From CF-13 sp036782775 (GTDB lineage: Bacteria; Chloroflexota; Dormibacteria; CF-121): 64,000 nucleotides of DNA. The notes under the pieces were generated by a model. The model was given only the letters and a program-made list of their open reading frames with translations, was not told the origin of the DNA and ran no database searches. Shown here one piece after another: positions 25,924 to 36,508 of the stretch (positions are counted from its first letter, which is position 1; each line of letters starts with the position of its first letter). Made by a program: the position numbers and the translations under genes. Location of the stretch: assembly GCA_036782775.1 (NCBI GenBank), contig DAIPYJ010000003.1, forward strand, positions 1 through 64,000. Reading direction: 5' to 3'.

Positions 25924-26501
25924 CCTTGGTGACCGGGCGCTCCCACCCTGGCACGGACCCCTCGCACGTGAGCGACGTCGAGCTGCTCCGCGGGGTCGCC
26001 CGGAGCGACCCCGGCGCGGTTCGGCGTTTGCTCGACGACGTGGCACCGGTCGTGTACGGATTTCTGTACGCCCGGGTGGGCGGCAACCAGGCGGCGGCCG
26101 AGGACCTCCTCCAGGAGACCTTGCTCGAGGCGGTGCGCTCGTCGGGCTCGTACCGGGGCGAGGCCTCCTTGTCCACCTGGATGTGCGTGATCGCCCGGCG
26201 GCGGCTGGCTCGCCACTACGAGTCCGAACGGCGTGCCGAAGCCGCCCGCCACGGACTGCAGGCCCTGCCCGACCTGGCTCCGGTGCCGGAAGCAGACGCC
26301 ATCGAGCAACGCGACGAGGTGGTGCGCGCCCTGGGGCGCATGCCGGCCGCCCACCGCCAGGTGCTGGTGCTCAAGTACCTGGACGGGATGGCCGTAGAGG
26401 AGATCGCCGACGAGCTGGGCAGGTCACGGGTGCAGGTGCAGTCACTGCTGCAACGCGCTCGCGACGGGCTGCGTCGTGAACTGGAGGCCCCCGGTGCCTG
26501 A
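25920..26501 (+). CDS. ECF-type RNA polymerase sigma factor
   Basis: A 193-residue sigma-70 family factor. Region 2 is LYARVGGNQAAAEDLLQETLLEAVRS...STWMCVIARRRLARHY, and region 4 is RMPAAHRQVLVLKYLDGMAVEEIADELGRSRVQVQSLLQRARDGLRREL. No region 1 or 3 is present, which makes it an ECF sigma. The GTG at 25920 overlaps the stop of the beta-propeller gene; GTG at 25929 is an alternative. It is followed by a membrane protein with a TIG domain whose N-terminal part is cytoplasmic, the layout expected for an anti-sigma factor. Target promoters are unknown. Confidence 0.87.
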   Translation: MTLVTGRSHPGTDPSHVSDVELLRGVARSDPGAVRRLLDDVAPVVYGFLYARVGGNQAAAEDLLQETLLEAVRSSGSYRGEASLSTWMCVIARRRLARHYESERRAEAARHGLQALPDLAPVPEADAIEQRDEVVRALGRMPAAHRQVLVLKYLDGMAVEEIADELGRSRVQVQSLLQRARDGLRRELEAPGA

Positions 26502-27273
26502 TCCCACCGAGGAGCTCATGGCCGGCGTCGACGCTCCCCGGCCCCTGTCGATGGAGCTGCGCCAGCGACTCGAGCAGGCACTGGTCGGAGCCGACGGCGC
26601 CGGGCACCGCCCCCTCGACCCCGACCTGGCCGAGCGTCTCCAGGGCGCGCTGGCCGACCCGCTGGCCGGCGCCCTCGACGGCGTGGACGCTCCTCGCCCC
26701 CTCGACCCGGAGCTGCGCGGACGGCTCGAGAAGGCGCTGCAACCCCGCCCGCACCGCTCGAGGCTCGTGCTGGCCGCCGCAGCGGTGCTCGCCGTCCTGG
26801 CCGGCGCCGGCCTGGCGGCCGGCTTGTCCGGCTCCAACACGGCCGCTCCGCAACGAGCGCTGACGCACCGAAGCGGGGGATCCCAGAACTCGGCCGGAAC
26901 GGGAGGGAGCGCCGCCTCGTCCGGCGGGACAACAAGCAACGCCCCGGCCCAGAACGTGCGGCCGGCGACCGAGCTCCCGAATTCCCTGGGCGCCACGGCG
27001 GCGCCTTCGCCCCCGCGGCCCAGCGTGTCGGGCGTCACGCCCGACACCGGCCCGGCGGCGGGCGGCACCTGGGTGACGATCTCCGGCTCCGGACTGAGCG
27101 GGGTCCGTTCGGTGTCCTTCGGTGAGGTCCCGGCCGCTCAATTCGTGCGCGTCTCCGATGCCGTCCTGCAGGCCCTCGCCCCCGCTCACGGGGCGGGCAC
27201 CGTGGACGTCCTGGTCACCGCCCAGTCGGGCTCGAGCGCCCCGTCCCCGGCGGACCACTACACCTTCGGCTGA
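26494..27273 (+). CDS. single-pass membrane protein with IPT/TIG domain, candidate anti-sigma factor
   Basis: A 259-residue protein. The cytoplasmic N-terminus holds three copies of a roughly 30-residue module of the form (G)xDAPRPLxxELRxRLExAL, near residues 12-35, 42-60 and 63-88. A membrane helix follows at about 90-111 (LVLAAAAVLAVLAGAGLAAG), then a Ser/Gly/Pro linker, then an extracytoplasmic IPT/TIG domain (PSVSGVTPDTGPAAGGTWVTISGSGLSGV). Its position directly after an ECF sigma gene (overlap of eight bases) fits a trans-membrane anti-sigma factor, but it lacks a zinc-binding ZAS motif, so the role is inferred. GTG at 26494 follows GGAGG. Confidence 0.68.
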   Translation: MPDPTEELMAGVDAPRPLSMELRQRLEQALVGADGAGHRPLDPDLAERLQGALADPLAGALDGVDAPRPLDPELRGRLEKALQPRPHRSRLVLAAAAVLAVLAGAGLAAGLSGSNTAAPQRALTHRSGGSQNSAGTGGSAASSGGTTSNAPAQNVRPATELPNSLGATAAPSPPRPSVSGVTPDTGPAAGGTWVTISGSGLSGVRSVSFGEVPAAQFVRVSDAVLQALAPAHGAGTVDVLVTAQSGSSAPSPADHYTFG

Positions 27274-27362
27274 GCGATCCTCCATCTTCCGCCGAGAAAG
27301 GCGAGGGGATATCGTCGCCCGTGGGGGTCCGGAGGCCGTAGCTCCCAGGTAGGTCGTGGGCG

Positions 27363-27803
27363 ATGACCAGGCGCACTTTCAGGCAGCGGCCCATTCGGCG
27401 AGACGATCGCCGAGCGTTGGCCCGGGACTCGACACAGCTGCTGAGTTCGCTCGGGAGCGATGCAGCGGCGGTGGCCGACTCGCTCGAGTCGGCCGGCGTG
27501 AGAGGGGAGCCGGCAGACGCCCGACAGTGTGCCCTGGCCGTGTACTTCCGCGCCGTGATGGCCGGCGATCCCCGCGTGTCGGGGGTGCGCGTCTTCCACG
27601 ACCGTCTGGTGATCGGATCACCGGGACGGCTGTACACCCACCGCGTGGGTGTGCCTCTGCCCACCTCGGTGCGGGCCTTCATCGGCGGCTTCGACGCCCG
27701 CCACTACCCGGGTCTGTTGCGCCCCGCCCGCGGCGAGAGTGACCGATCGTCGCCACCGCGCTCTGATCAGGCCGAGCGGTCGCGCCCGTCGGTGGTGCCG
27801 TAG
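27363..27803 (+). CDS. hypothetical protein
   Basis: A 146-residue, Arg-rich protein with no recognised domain. The middle part (about 35-115) looks folded: an alpha segment, then CALAVYFRAVMAG, then short strands (VRVFHDRLVIGSPG, YTHRVGVPLPTSVRAFIGGFDARHYPG). The tail is disordered. The ATG lies at 27363. The last 37 bases overlap the convergent phosphorylase gene. Coding use is consistent with the neighbours, which argues for a real gene. Function unknown. Confidence 0.5.
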   Translation: MTRRTFRQRPIRRDDRRALARDSTQLLSSLGSDAAAVADSLESAGVRGEPADARQCALAVYFRAVMAGDPRVSGVRVFHDRLVIGSPGRLYTHRVGVPLPTSVRAFIGGFDARHYPGLLRPARGESDRSSPPRSDQAERSRPSVVP

Positions 27804-29503
27804 ACGAGCCGCTCGTACTCCGTCACCATGCGTTCGGTGGAGAAGTACGAGGCGTTGTAGGCGATGGCGCTGCGGCGTACCTCGGTGAAGGCCGCCTGGT
27901 CCCGGTAGTAGAGCGGGAGCACCTCCTCCTCGAGCACGCCGTACAGCGCCTCGGCGTCGGCGACGTCGTCGCCATCGCCCCCGACCCCGTGGCCGGGCGG
28001 CTGCGGTGGCGCCCAGCCCGTCACCCCCTCCAGATGCCCCTCGATCCACCAACCGTCGAGAAGGCTCAGGCTGGGCACGCCGTTCAGCGCCGCCTTCATG
28101 CCGCTCGTCCCTGACGCCTCGTGCGGCGGGAGCGGCGTGTTGAGCCACACGTCGGCCCCCGCCACGAGCACCCGCGCCAGATCCATCGAGTAGCCGGGCA
28201 GGTACACGACGGGCACGGCCCTCCCCAACGCATCTGCGGCACGGAACAGGGCGCGGATGACGTCCTTTCCGCTCTCGTCCCGAGGATGCGCTTTGCCGGC
28301 CAGCACCACCTGGACCGGCCCCACCCGCTCGACCACGGACCGCAGGCGATCGAGGTCGCTGAACAGCAGCGACATGCGTTTGTACGCCGTCGCCCGCCGG
28401 GCGGCACCGATGGTGAACGCTCCCGGGTCGAGCTTGCGGCCGCTCCGGGCGGTGACCTCGTCCACCAGTGTCCGCTTGGAGTCGTCGTGGGCAGCGGCCA
28501 GCTCCTCCAGGGGCAAGGCGGAACTGGCCTGGCGGAGCAGGACGTTGGCCCGTCGCCATCCCGGGAGGCGGGCGTCGAGAAGCCGGGAGGTGGCCGGAGC
28601 CGCCCATGTCGCCAGGTGCACGCCGTTCGTGACCGAGCCCACCCGGACCCCGGGGAACATGGCCCGTGTCACCTCCCCGTGCCGGCGCGACACGGCGTTG
28701 ACCGACCGGGAACAGCCGATGCCGAGCCGGGTCATGTCGAGCGCGCCCTCGGCGATGCCCCTGAGCGAGCCGAGCTCGTCCAGGGCCTGCCGTCCGAGCA
28801 GGCGCCCTACCAACGACTGGGGGAAGCGGTCGTGGCCGGCGGGGACAGGGGTGTGGGTGGTGAACACACAACGCTCCCGAACGGCGTCCACGGCGCGCTG
28901 GCGAGACGCCGCCGAGCGGCTCGGTGGCGGGGTCTGCTGGCGCAGGAGGGCCAAGCCGAGCAGGGCCGAATGCCCCTCGTTCATGTGGAAGGTCGAGACG
29001 TCGTGGCCGAGCTCGGCCGCCAGCGCGGGCCCGGCCATGCCGAGGACGATCTCCTGACCGAGGCGGTACTCGTCGTCGCCTCCGTACAGGCGCCCGGTGA
29101 GGCCTCGGGCCGCGGCGCTGTTGGCGGGCCGGTCGGTGTCGAGCAGGTACACGGGGACCTGGCCCAGCTCGCCGCGCACGAGATACCGCCATGCGCCCAC
29201 CTCCACCGTCTCGCCCGCCATTGGCACCGTGACCGTGGCGGACACCGGTTCGAGGAGGCCTTCGGGGGCGAACTGGACGGGCTCCTCGCTCTGCGAACCG
29301 TCGGCAGCCAGGTGCTGCACCAGATATCCCTGGCGGTACAGCAAGGTCACACCCACCATGTCGAGGCCGAGGTCGGCCGCCGCCCGCAGGTGGTCGCCGG
29401 CCAGGACGCCCAGGCCCCCGCTGTAAGTGGGGATGTCGTCTTGGAGGGCGACCTCCATGGAGAAATAGGCGACCGTAGCCAGCCCTCCCGCCTCCCGCCC
29501 CAC
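27767..29503 (-). CDS. glgP: alpha-glucan family phosphorylase
   Basis: A 578-residue enzyme from this start. It has the family opening VAYFSMEVALQDDIPTYSGGLGVLAGDHLRAA and PLP-site signature EASGTSGMKAALNGVPSLSLLDGWW, whose Lys binds pyridoxal phosphate. It belongs to the shorter actinobacterial type that removes glucose-1-phosphate from glycogen or maltodextrins. The RRATAYKRMSLLF segment is also conserved. The start is uncertain: GTG at 29503 is used here; CTG at 29557 and a GTG at 29710 would give longer proteins, the latter overlapping the NUDIX gene by about 150 bases. It follows the NUDIX gene closely on the same strand. Confidence 0.85.
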   Translation of the reverse strand: MGREAGGLATVAYFSMEVALQDDIPTYSGGLGVLAGDHLRAAADLGLDMVGVTLLYRQGYLVQHLAADGSQSEEPVQFAPEGLLEPVSATVTVPMAGETVEVGAWRYLVRGELGQVPVYLLDTDRPANSAAARGLTGRLYGGDDEYRLGQEIVLGMAGPALAAELGHDVSTFHMNEGHSALLGLALLRQQTPPPSRSAASRQRAVDAVRERCVFTTHTPVPAGHDRFPQSLVGRLLGRQALDELGSLRGIAEGALDMTRLGIGCSRSVNAVSRRHGEVTRAMFPGVRVGSVTNGVHLATWAAPATSRLLDARLPGWRRANVLLRQASSALPLEELAAAHDDSKRTLVDEVTARSGRKLDPGAFTIGAARRATAYKRMSLLFSDLDRLRSVVERVGPVQVVLAGKAHPRDESGKDVIRALFRAADALGRAVPVVYLPGYSMDLARVLVAGADVWLNTPLPPHEASGTSGMKAALNGVPSLSLLDGWWIEGHLEGVTGWAPPQPPGHGVGGDGDDVADAEALYGVLEEEVLPLYYRDQAAFTEVRRSAIAYNASYFSTERMVTEYERLVYGTTDGRDRSA

Positions 29504-29553
29504 GGCCTTCGAAGGTACCCGCCCCGCGCGGCGCCGAACCCGGTCCAGCTCCG

Positions 29554-30033
29554 TCAGGGGGCCGCCTCGGTGGTTGCGCCGTCGGAGAGCAACCGGTCCA
29601 AGAAGGGCACCAGGCTGGCCAGGAGCTTGCGCCGGGCTTCCTCCACGGAGTACCAGCCGGCCCGGTCCACCTCGGGAAACACCCCCCGCCGCCCCGACCG
29701 GGGGGGCCACTCCATCTCGAAGGTGTTGCTGGTGGCCATCGACACGTCGAGGTCACCTTCGAGGGCCCACAGCCTGGTCAGCTTCCCGCCGGCCTGGCGT
29801 AGCTCCCCCAGGTCGCGGCGCTCCCCCGCCGGCGCCCCGACACCGAGCTCCTCGGCGAACTCCCTGTCGGCAACCGAAGCCGGGTCCTCGCCGGGGAGGT
29901 ACTCGCCCTTCGGCACCGTCCACGCCCCGTCGTCCTTGGACGCCCAGATCGGGCCGCCGGGATGGACGAGCAGGACCTCCAGGCCGCCGGGGCGGCGGCG
30001 GTGGACGAGCAGTCCGGCGCTTCTTTTGGGCAT
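29554..30033 (-). CDS. NUDIX hydrolase
   Basis: A 159-residue protein with a complete Nudix box, GEYLPGEDPASVADREFAEELGV, where G, E, RE, EE and G fit the family consensus. It begins with SAGLLVHRRRPG and has VPKGEYLPG and LWALEGDLDV strands typical of the ADP-ribose or (di)nucleotide-sugar group; the substrate is unknown. ATG at 30033 was taken because the longer frame overlaps the divergent acyl-CoA dehydrogenase promoter. It lies directly upstream of glgP and is probably co-transcribed with it. Confidence 0.85.
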   Translation of the reverse strand: MPKRSAGLLVHRRRPGGLEVLLVHPGGPIWASKDDGAWTVPKGEYLPGEDPASVADREFAEELGVGAPAGERRDLGELRQAGGKLTRLWALEGDLDVSMATSNTFEMEWPPRSGRRGVFPEVDRAGWYSVEEARRKLLASLVPFLDRLLSDGATTEAAP

Positions 30034-30061
30034 GGGTCGAATTGTGACCAGAATGAACCGC

Positions 30062-31363
30062 ATGAGCACCGTCGACGACGTCGCCGCCGAGGTGAAGGGC
30101 TGGCTGAGCGACACCTGGGACCCGGACCTGACCGTGGGCGAGTGGTGGGAGCTGCTCGGCACGTCGGGATGGTCGGCACCCACCCTCCCCGAGAACACCT
30201 ATGGCAAAGGGCTGTCACGCGGAGAGGGCGTGCGTGTCCAGCAGGCCATCGCCGAGTTCGGCGCCCTCGGCGCCCCCGGGGGCCTGGGACTGCTGCTCGC
30301 CGCGCCCACCATCGCCACCCACGGGGACGACGAGCAGAAAGAGCGCTACGTCCGCGCCATCGTCACCGGGCAACGGGCGTGGTGCCAGTTGTTCAGCGAG
30401 CCCAACGCCGGCTCCGATCTGGCCGGGTTGCAGACGCGCGCCGAGCGCGACGGCGACGAGTGGGTGATCAACGGCCAGAAGGTGTGGACGTCTGCCGGGC
30501 AGGTGGCCGACCTGGGCATGCTGCTGGCGCGCACCGATCCCGACGTCCCCAAACACCAGGGCATCTCCTACTTCGCCCTGGACATGCACCAGCCCGGCAT
30601 CGAGGTGCGGCCGCTCAAGGAGATGACGGGCCGAGCGCTGTTCAACGAGGTGTTCATCACCGACGCCCGCGCCACTGCCGACGCCGTCATCGGCGGCCTC
30701 AACAACGGCTGGGCGGTGGCGAACACCACGCTGGCCTACGAGCGGTCCGGGCTGGGGGCAGGCGGCGGGTCGGCGGCGGGCGGCGCCGCCACCCCGGGGA
30801 CGGTGGCGGGCGACCTCGAAAGACGGGCCGGCGACTTCGTCCGGGGGGGATCGCAGCGGCGGCCGGCCGGGCCCGGCGCCATGCTGGGCGCCTCCGAGAA
30901 GGTGCTCACCGAGCTGGCCCGCGCCAACGGCATGATCGCCGACCCCACCGTGCGTCAGGACTTGGTGCGCCTGCACGTGCTCAACCAGATCGCCCGGTTC
31001 ATGAACCTGCGCCAGAAGGCGTTGCGCTCCACCGGCGGGGACATCCCGGGGCTCGGCAACATGGCCAAGCTGTCCATGAGCGAGATCCTCCGCCTGTCGC
31101 GTGACCTGGGGCTGCGCATCCTCGGCCCCTACGGCACCCTGCACGCCTATTCGCCGGACGAGCGCAAACGTCTGGAAGAGGCCACCCGCATGCCCATGGC
31201 CGCCGTGGTCACCGAATTGGCGCTGTTCACCCAGGGGCCTTCCATCTACGGCGGCACCGACGAGATCCAGCACAACATCCTCGGTGAACGCGTGCTGGGC
31301 CTGCCCAAGGAGCCCAGCAACGATCGCAGCACGCCCTTCAAGGACCTGGCCAGGAACCGCTGA
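30062..31363 (+). CDS. acyl-CoA dehydrogenase
   Basis: A 433-residue flavoenzyme of the ACAD superfamily. The middle domain has CQLFSEPNAGSDLAGLQTRAERDGDEWVINGQKVWTS. The C-terminal part has YGGTDEIQHNILGERVLGLPK, where DEIQ binds FAD, and a catalytic Glu is plausible in TTLAYERSG near residue 230. A Gly/Ala/Arg-rich loop of about 40 residues (around 235-280) is inserted after this helix and is not typical. The start could also be ATG at 30053. It stands alone, divergent from the NUDIX gene by 28 bases. It probably oxidises a branched, aromatic or steroid-type acyl-CoA. Confidence 0.87.
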   Translation: MSTVDDVAAEVKGWLSDTWDPDLTVGEWWELLGTSGWSAPTLPENTYGKGLSRGEGVRVQQAIAEFGALGAPGGLGLLLAAPTIATHGDDEQKERYVRAIVTGQRAWCQLFSEPNAGSDLAGLQTRAERDGDEWVINGQKVWTSAGQVADLGMLLARTDPDVPKHQGISYFALDMHQPGIEVRPLKEMTGRALFNEVFITDARATADAVIGGLNNGWAVANTTLAYERSGLGAGGGSAAGGAATPGTVAGDLERRAGDFVRGGSQRRPAGPGAMLGASEKVLTELARANGMIADPTVRQDLVRLHVLNQIARFMNLRQKALRSTGGDIPGLGNMAKLSMSEILRLSRDLGLRILGPYGTLHAYSPDERKRLEEATRMPMAAVVTELALFTQGPSIYGGTDEIQHNILGERVLGLPKEPSNDRSTPFKDLARNR

Positions 31364-31382
31364 CGCCGCCGGCGCGGCGCCA

Positions 31383-32267
31383 TCAGGGAAGCGGCGGGGC
31401 GGTGAAGCCGGCCTCGGCCAGCAGCTGCTCGCTCACCTCCCACAGGCGTGCGGCCTGGGCGTCGGAACGGGCCTGGTGTGACATGTGGCCGGGACGGCAC
31501 CGGACCCAGTACCCGCCGGAGCGTCCCTGCACCTCCGGGGACGTCGCCAGGTACACCGATGTGCGGGCCCCGGCCGCCGGGGTGATCTCGAACAGGCGCA
31601 CGACCTTGTTGCCCAACCCCTGGATGCCACCCAGGTCGCCGTCCATCCCGAAGCCGCTGCGCACCGGTCCTGGATGGGCGGCGTTCACGTCGACCGATCG
31701 GCCCGACAAGCGGTGCGCCAGCTCCCGCGTGAAGAGCAGATTGGCGAGCTTGGAGCGGCCGTAGACCTCGAGCGACACGTAACGGCGCTCGCTCTGGAGG
31801 TCGTCGAAGCGCATGCCCAGGGGGGCGAAGTGGTGCCCGAAGGACGTCACGTTCACCACCCGGCTGGGCGCACCGGCGACGAGCCGGGGCAACAGCATCC
31901 GGCTGAGGAGGAAGTGGCCCAGGTGGTTCACGCCGAAGGTCTGCTCGAAGCCCTGGGCGGTGAGCTGACGGGTGGACCAGATGCCGCCGGCGTTGTTGAC
32001 GAGCACGGCCAGGCGGTCAAAGCGTTCGGCGATCTCGACGGCGCAGGCCACCACGCTGTCCAGGTCGGCGAGGTCGAGGGCGACGACGTGGACGTCCTCG
32101 GTACCGGCGGCGGCCCGGATCTCGTCGGCTGCCGTGCCTGCCCGCTCGGTGTCCCGGCAGGCCAGCACCACCGTGGCCCCCGCCCGGGCCAGCCCGAGCG
32201 CCGTCTCCTTGCCGATGCCGGAGTTGGCCCCGGTCACCACCGCCACCCGCCCGTCGAGCTCCGCCAT
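31383..32267 (-). CDS. short-chain dehydrogenase/reductase (retinol dehydrogenase-like)
   Basis: A 294-residue SDR. Nucleotide-binding TGANSGIGKETALGLARAG is at residues 13-31, NNAGG near 93, and YGRSK near 171. The extra length and the C-terminal part PGPVRSGFGMDGDLG resemble the retinol dehydrogenase/WW-oxidoreductase-like group in bacteria. The ATG at 32267 follows GGAAGG (AAGGAGGG on the minus strand). Converges on the acyl-CoA dehydrogenase, 19 bases apart; divergent from lon. Substrate unknown. Confidence 0.82.
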   Translation of the reverse strand: MAELDGRVAVVTGANSGIGKETALGLARAGATVVLACRDTERAGTAADEIRAAAGTEDVHVVALDLADLDSVVACAVEIAERFDRLAVLVNNAGGIWSTRQLTAQGFEQTFGVNHLGHFLLSRMLLPRLVAGAPSRVVNVTSFGHHFAPLGMRFDDLQSERRYVSLEVYGRSKLANLLFTRELAHRLSGRSVDVNAAHPGPVRSGFGMDGDLGGIQGLGNKVVRLFEITPAAGARTSVYLATSPEVQGRSGGYWVRCRPGHMSHQARSDAQAARLWEVSEQLLAEAGFTAPPLP

Positions 32268-32419
32268 GACCCTCCTTCCGCCCGACCCCGAGTATGGCCG
32301 CGGCGCCCCCGCCAGGGAGAACCGAGCTGTGCCCGGGGCGGGGAACGAATCCGCCCCCCGGGTTGTTGTTCAGTCAACGAGTTGCCTAGAAGGCCCGGGA
32401 CGGGCCCGCGGGAGACCAG

Positions 32420-34771
<2,352 letters not shown>

Positions 34772-34803
34772 CGGCCCCGCCGACGCCGACCGGCGACTGA
34801 AGG

Positions 34804-34835
34804 GCCGCCCGCCCTGCTGGTATGGGGCGGGCGGC
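34804..34835 (+). terminator. lon terminator hairpin
   Basis: A perfect 11-base stem GCCGCCCGCCC/GGGCGGGCGGC with a ten-base loop follows the lon stop by 33 bases. Only a short TT follows, a common form in high-GC bacteria. Confidence 0.65.
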
Positions 34836-34880
34836 TTCGCGTCCGTCTTGCCGAACACCAGCGGCGGGTAAGACTCACAC

Positions 34881-35981
34881 ATGGCGGCGCCGAACCCGCC
34901 CGTCGAGCAACTCCGGGCGCGGGCCTTCACCATCCCCACCGAGGAGCCGGAGTCCGACGGGACCCTCGAGTGGGACTCGACGACCGTCGTGATCGTCGAG
35001 GCCGGGAGCGGGGGACGGTGGGGGCTCGGTTACACCTACGGCCACCCGGCAGCGGCTGCCATCGTGAACAGCACCCTGGCCGGCCATGTCGTGGGCGGCT
35101 CGGCGCTGTCGGTCGGGGCGAGCTGGGACGCCATGGTCGGCGCCGTCAGGAACATCGGCTGGCCCGGCGTGGCGGCCGGCGCCATCTCGGCGGTGGACGT
35201 GGCGCTGTGGGACCTGAAGGCGCGCCTGCTGGAGGTGCCGCTCGTGGCAGCCATCGACACGGTTCGTGACGCCACGCCCCTCTACGGCAGCGGAGGCTTC
35301 TGTTCCTTGACCGTCCCCGAGCTGTGCGCCCAGCTGTCCGGGTGGGTCGAACATGGACTGGGCCAGGTCAAGATGAAGGTCGGCCGCCACCCCGAAGACG
35401 ACCGTCGCCGGGTGGAGGCAGCCCGGCGGGCCATCGGCGACGACGTCGAGTTGTTCGTCGACGCCAACGGCGCCTACACGCGGGCCCAGGCCCTGGCCTG
35501 GGCCGAGACGTTCGGCGGCTTCGGGGTGCGATGGCTCGAAGAGCCGGTGAGCTCCGACGACGTGGCCGGTATGGTCATGGTCCGCCAGCGGGCACCGGCC
35601 GGCATGGACGTCGCCGCCGGCGAGTACGGCTACACCCCGAGCTACTTCGAGCGCATGCTCGAAGCGCAGGCGGTGCACTGCCTGCAGGCCGATGTCACGA
35701 GGTGCGGTGGCATCACCGGGTTCTTGAAGGTGGCGGCGCTGTGCGACGCCCACGGTGTCGACCTGTCCGCCCATTGCGCCCCTCAGGTGAGCGCCCATGC
35801 CTGCACGGCCGTGTGGCACCTGCGCCATCTCGAGTACTTCCACGACCACGTGCGCATCGAACGCATGCTCTTCGACGGGGTGCTCGAGCCTCAGCCTGGC
35901 GGCGTCCTCGTCCCTGACCGGCACCGGCCCGGGCTGGGCCTCGAGCTCAAGGCCGCCGACGCGGCGCGGTGGGCGGCCTGA
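34881..35981 (+). CDS. enolase-superfamily enzyme (mandelate racemase/muconate lactonizing type)
   Basis: A 366-residue protein. The capping domain is followed by a barrel with KMKVG (catalytic Lys pair), metal ligands FVDANGAY (Asp), WLEEPVSSDD (Glu) and AGEYGYT (Glu), and SAHCAP near the end, the MR-type His. This is the DEE plus K-x-K layout of the MLE/MR subgroups. The substrate (sugar acid, dipeptide or muconate) cannot be deduced. It carries a first-strand sequence VRAFTIPTEEPESDGTLEW. No clear ribosome site before the ATG. It follows lon after the terminator and has its own expression unit. Confidence 0.82.
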   Translation: MAAPNPPVEQLRARAFTIPTEEPESDGTLEWDSTTVVIVEAGSGGRWGLGYTYGHPAAAAIVNSTLAGHVVGGSALSVGASWDAMVGAVRNIGWPGVAAGAISAVDVALWDLKARLLEVPLVAAIDTVRDATPLYGSGGFCSLTVPELCAQLSGWVEHGLGQVKMKVGRHPEDDRRRVEAARRAIGDDVELFVDANGAYTRAQALAWAETFGGFGVRWLEEPVSSDDVAGMVMVRQRAPAGMDVAAGEYGYTPSYFERMLEAQAVHCLQADVTRCGGITGFLKVAALCDAHGVDLSAHCAPQVSAHACTAVWHLRHLEYFHDHVRIERMLFDGVLEPQPGGVLVPDRHRPGLGLELKAADAARWAA

Positions 35982-36026
35982 CTTGCCAGACTGACGCACA
36001 CGGGGACGGGCCGGCGGAGGGACAGG

Positions 36027-36293
36027 ATGCTCTTCATCGAGTACGACGTGCACGAGGACGGGCTCATCGAGCTGATCGCCCTCGTCAACGCCGTCGATGA
36101 GGACGGGAGCGACCCCGACGGTGAAGCCTGGATGGCGTGGCGCCGAACCCACGACGACGCCGGCCTGGGCTGTGCGGCGGTATCCGCCGCCGATCTGGCC
36201 GCCATGGAGGGGACCGAGGACCCCGACGAACTGCGTGCCATCGTGGAGGCCGTGGTGCTGGCCGACCGCGCCGGCAAGGAGCAGCCCCGGTGA
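36027..36293 (+). CDS. hypothetical acidic small protein
   Basis: An 88-residue acidic protein with no recognised domain. GGAGG lies nine bases before the ATG. It has a short beta opening (MLFIEYDVHEDGLIELIALVNAVDEDG) and an alpha end (EDPDELRAIVEAVVLADRAGK). The stop overlaps the GTG of the next small gene, which suggests that both are real and coupled. Function unknown. Confidence 0.55.
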   Translation: MLFIEYDVHEDGLIELIALVNAVDEDGSDPDGEAWMAWRRTHDDAGLGCAAVSAADLAAMEGTEDPDELRAIVEAVVLADRAGKEQPR

Positions 36294-36496
36294 GCACCAC
36301 CCGCTCGCAGCTGTACCGCCTGGCCCGCGACCTGGGCAACATCGAAGCGGTCGAGCACGGCTATCGCCGGGGCGGGCTGGGCGGGGGCGCTGAGGGCGTG
36401 ATGGAGCGCCAGGTGAGAAGGGCCATCTACCGCCAGGGGAACCGCCAGATCAACCGCTTGGTACGCGCCATCGGACTCGGCCCCCGGCGGCGCTGA
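36290..36496 (+). CDS. hypothetical basic small protein
   Basis: A 68-residue, Arg-rich protein. The GTG start at 36290 overlaps the TGA of the preceding gene. The opening STTRSQLYRLARDLGNIEAVEHG and the end NRQINRLVRAIGLGPRRR look like a short helical, nucleic-acid-binding-type or hypothetical actinobacterial protein. The frame extends upstream but without a better start. The acidic upstream partner and this basic product could interact. Function unknown. Confidence 0.5.
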   Translation: MSTTRSQLYRLARDLGNIEAVEHGYRRGGLGGGAEGVMERQVRRAIYRQGNRQINRLVRAIGLGPRRR

Positions 36497-36508
36497 GACA
36501 GGGCCTGC

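Noticed and set aside
27618..29756. 712-residue open frame on the minus strand opposite in phase to the phosphorylase
   Set aside because: It is a frame shadow of glgP; the product is Arg/Pro/Gly-rich with no domain, as expected for an alternative frame in high-GC DNA.
32268..32419. possible HAIR (HspR) operator before lon
   Set aside because: No pair of CTTGAGT/ACTCAAG-type half-sites could be found; only a loose TTGTTC-type element is seen.
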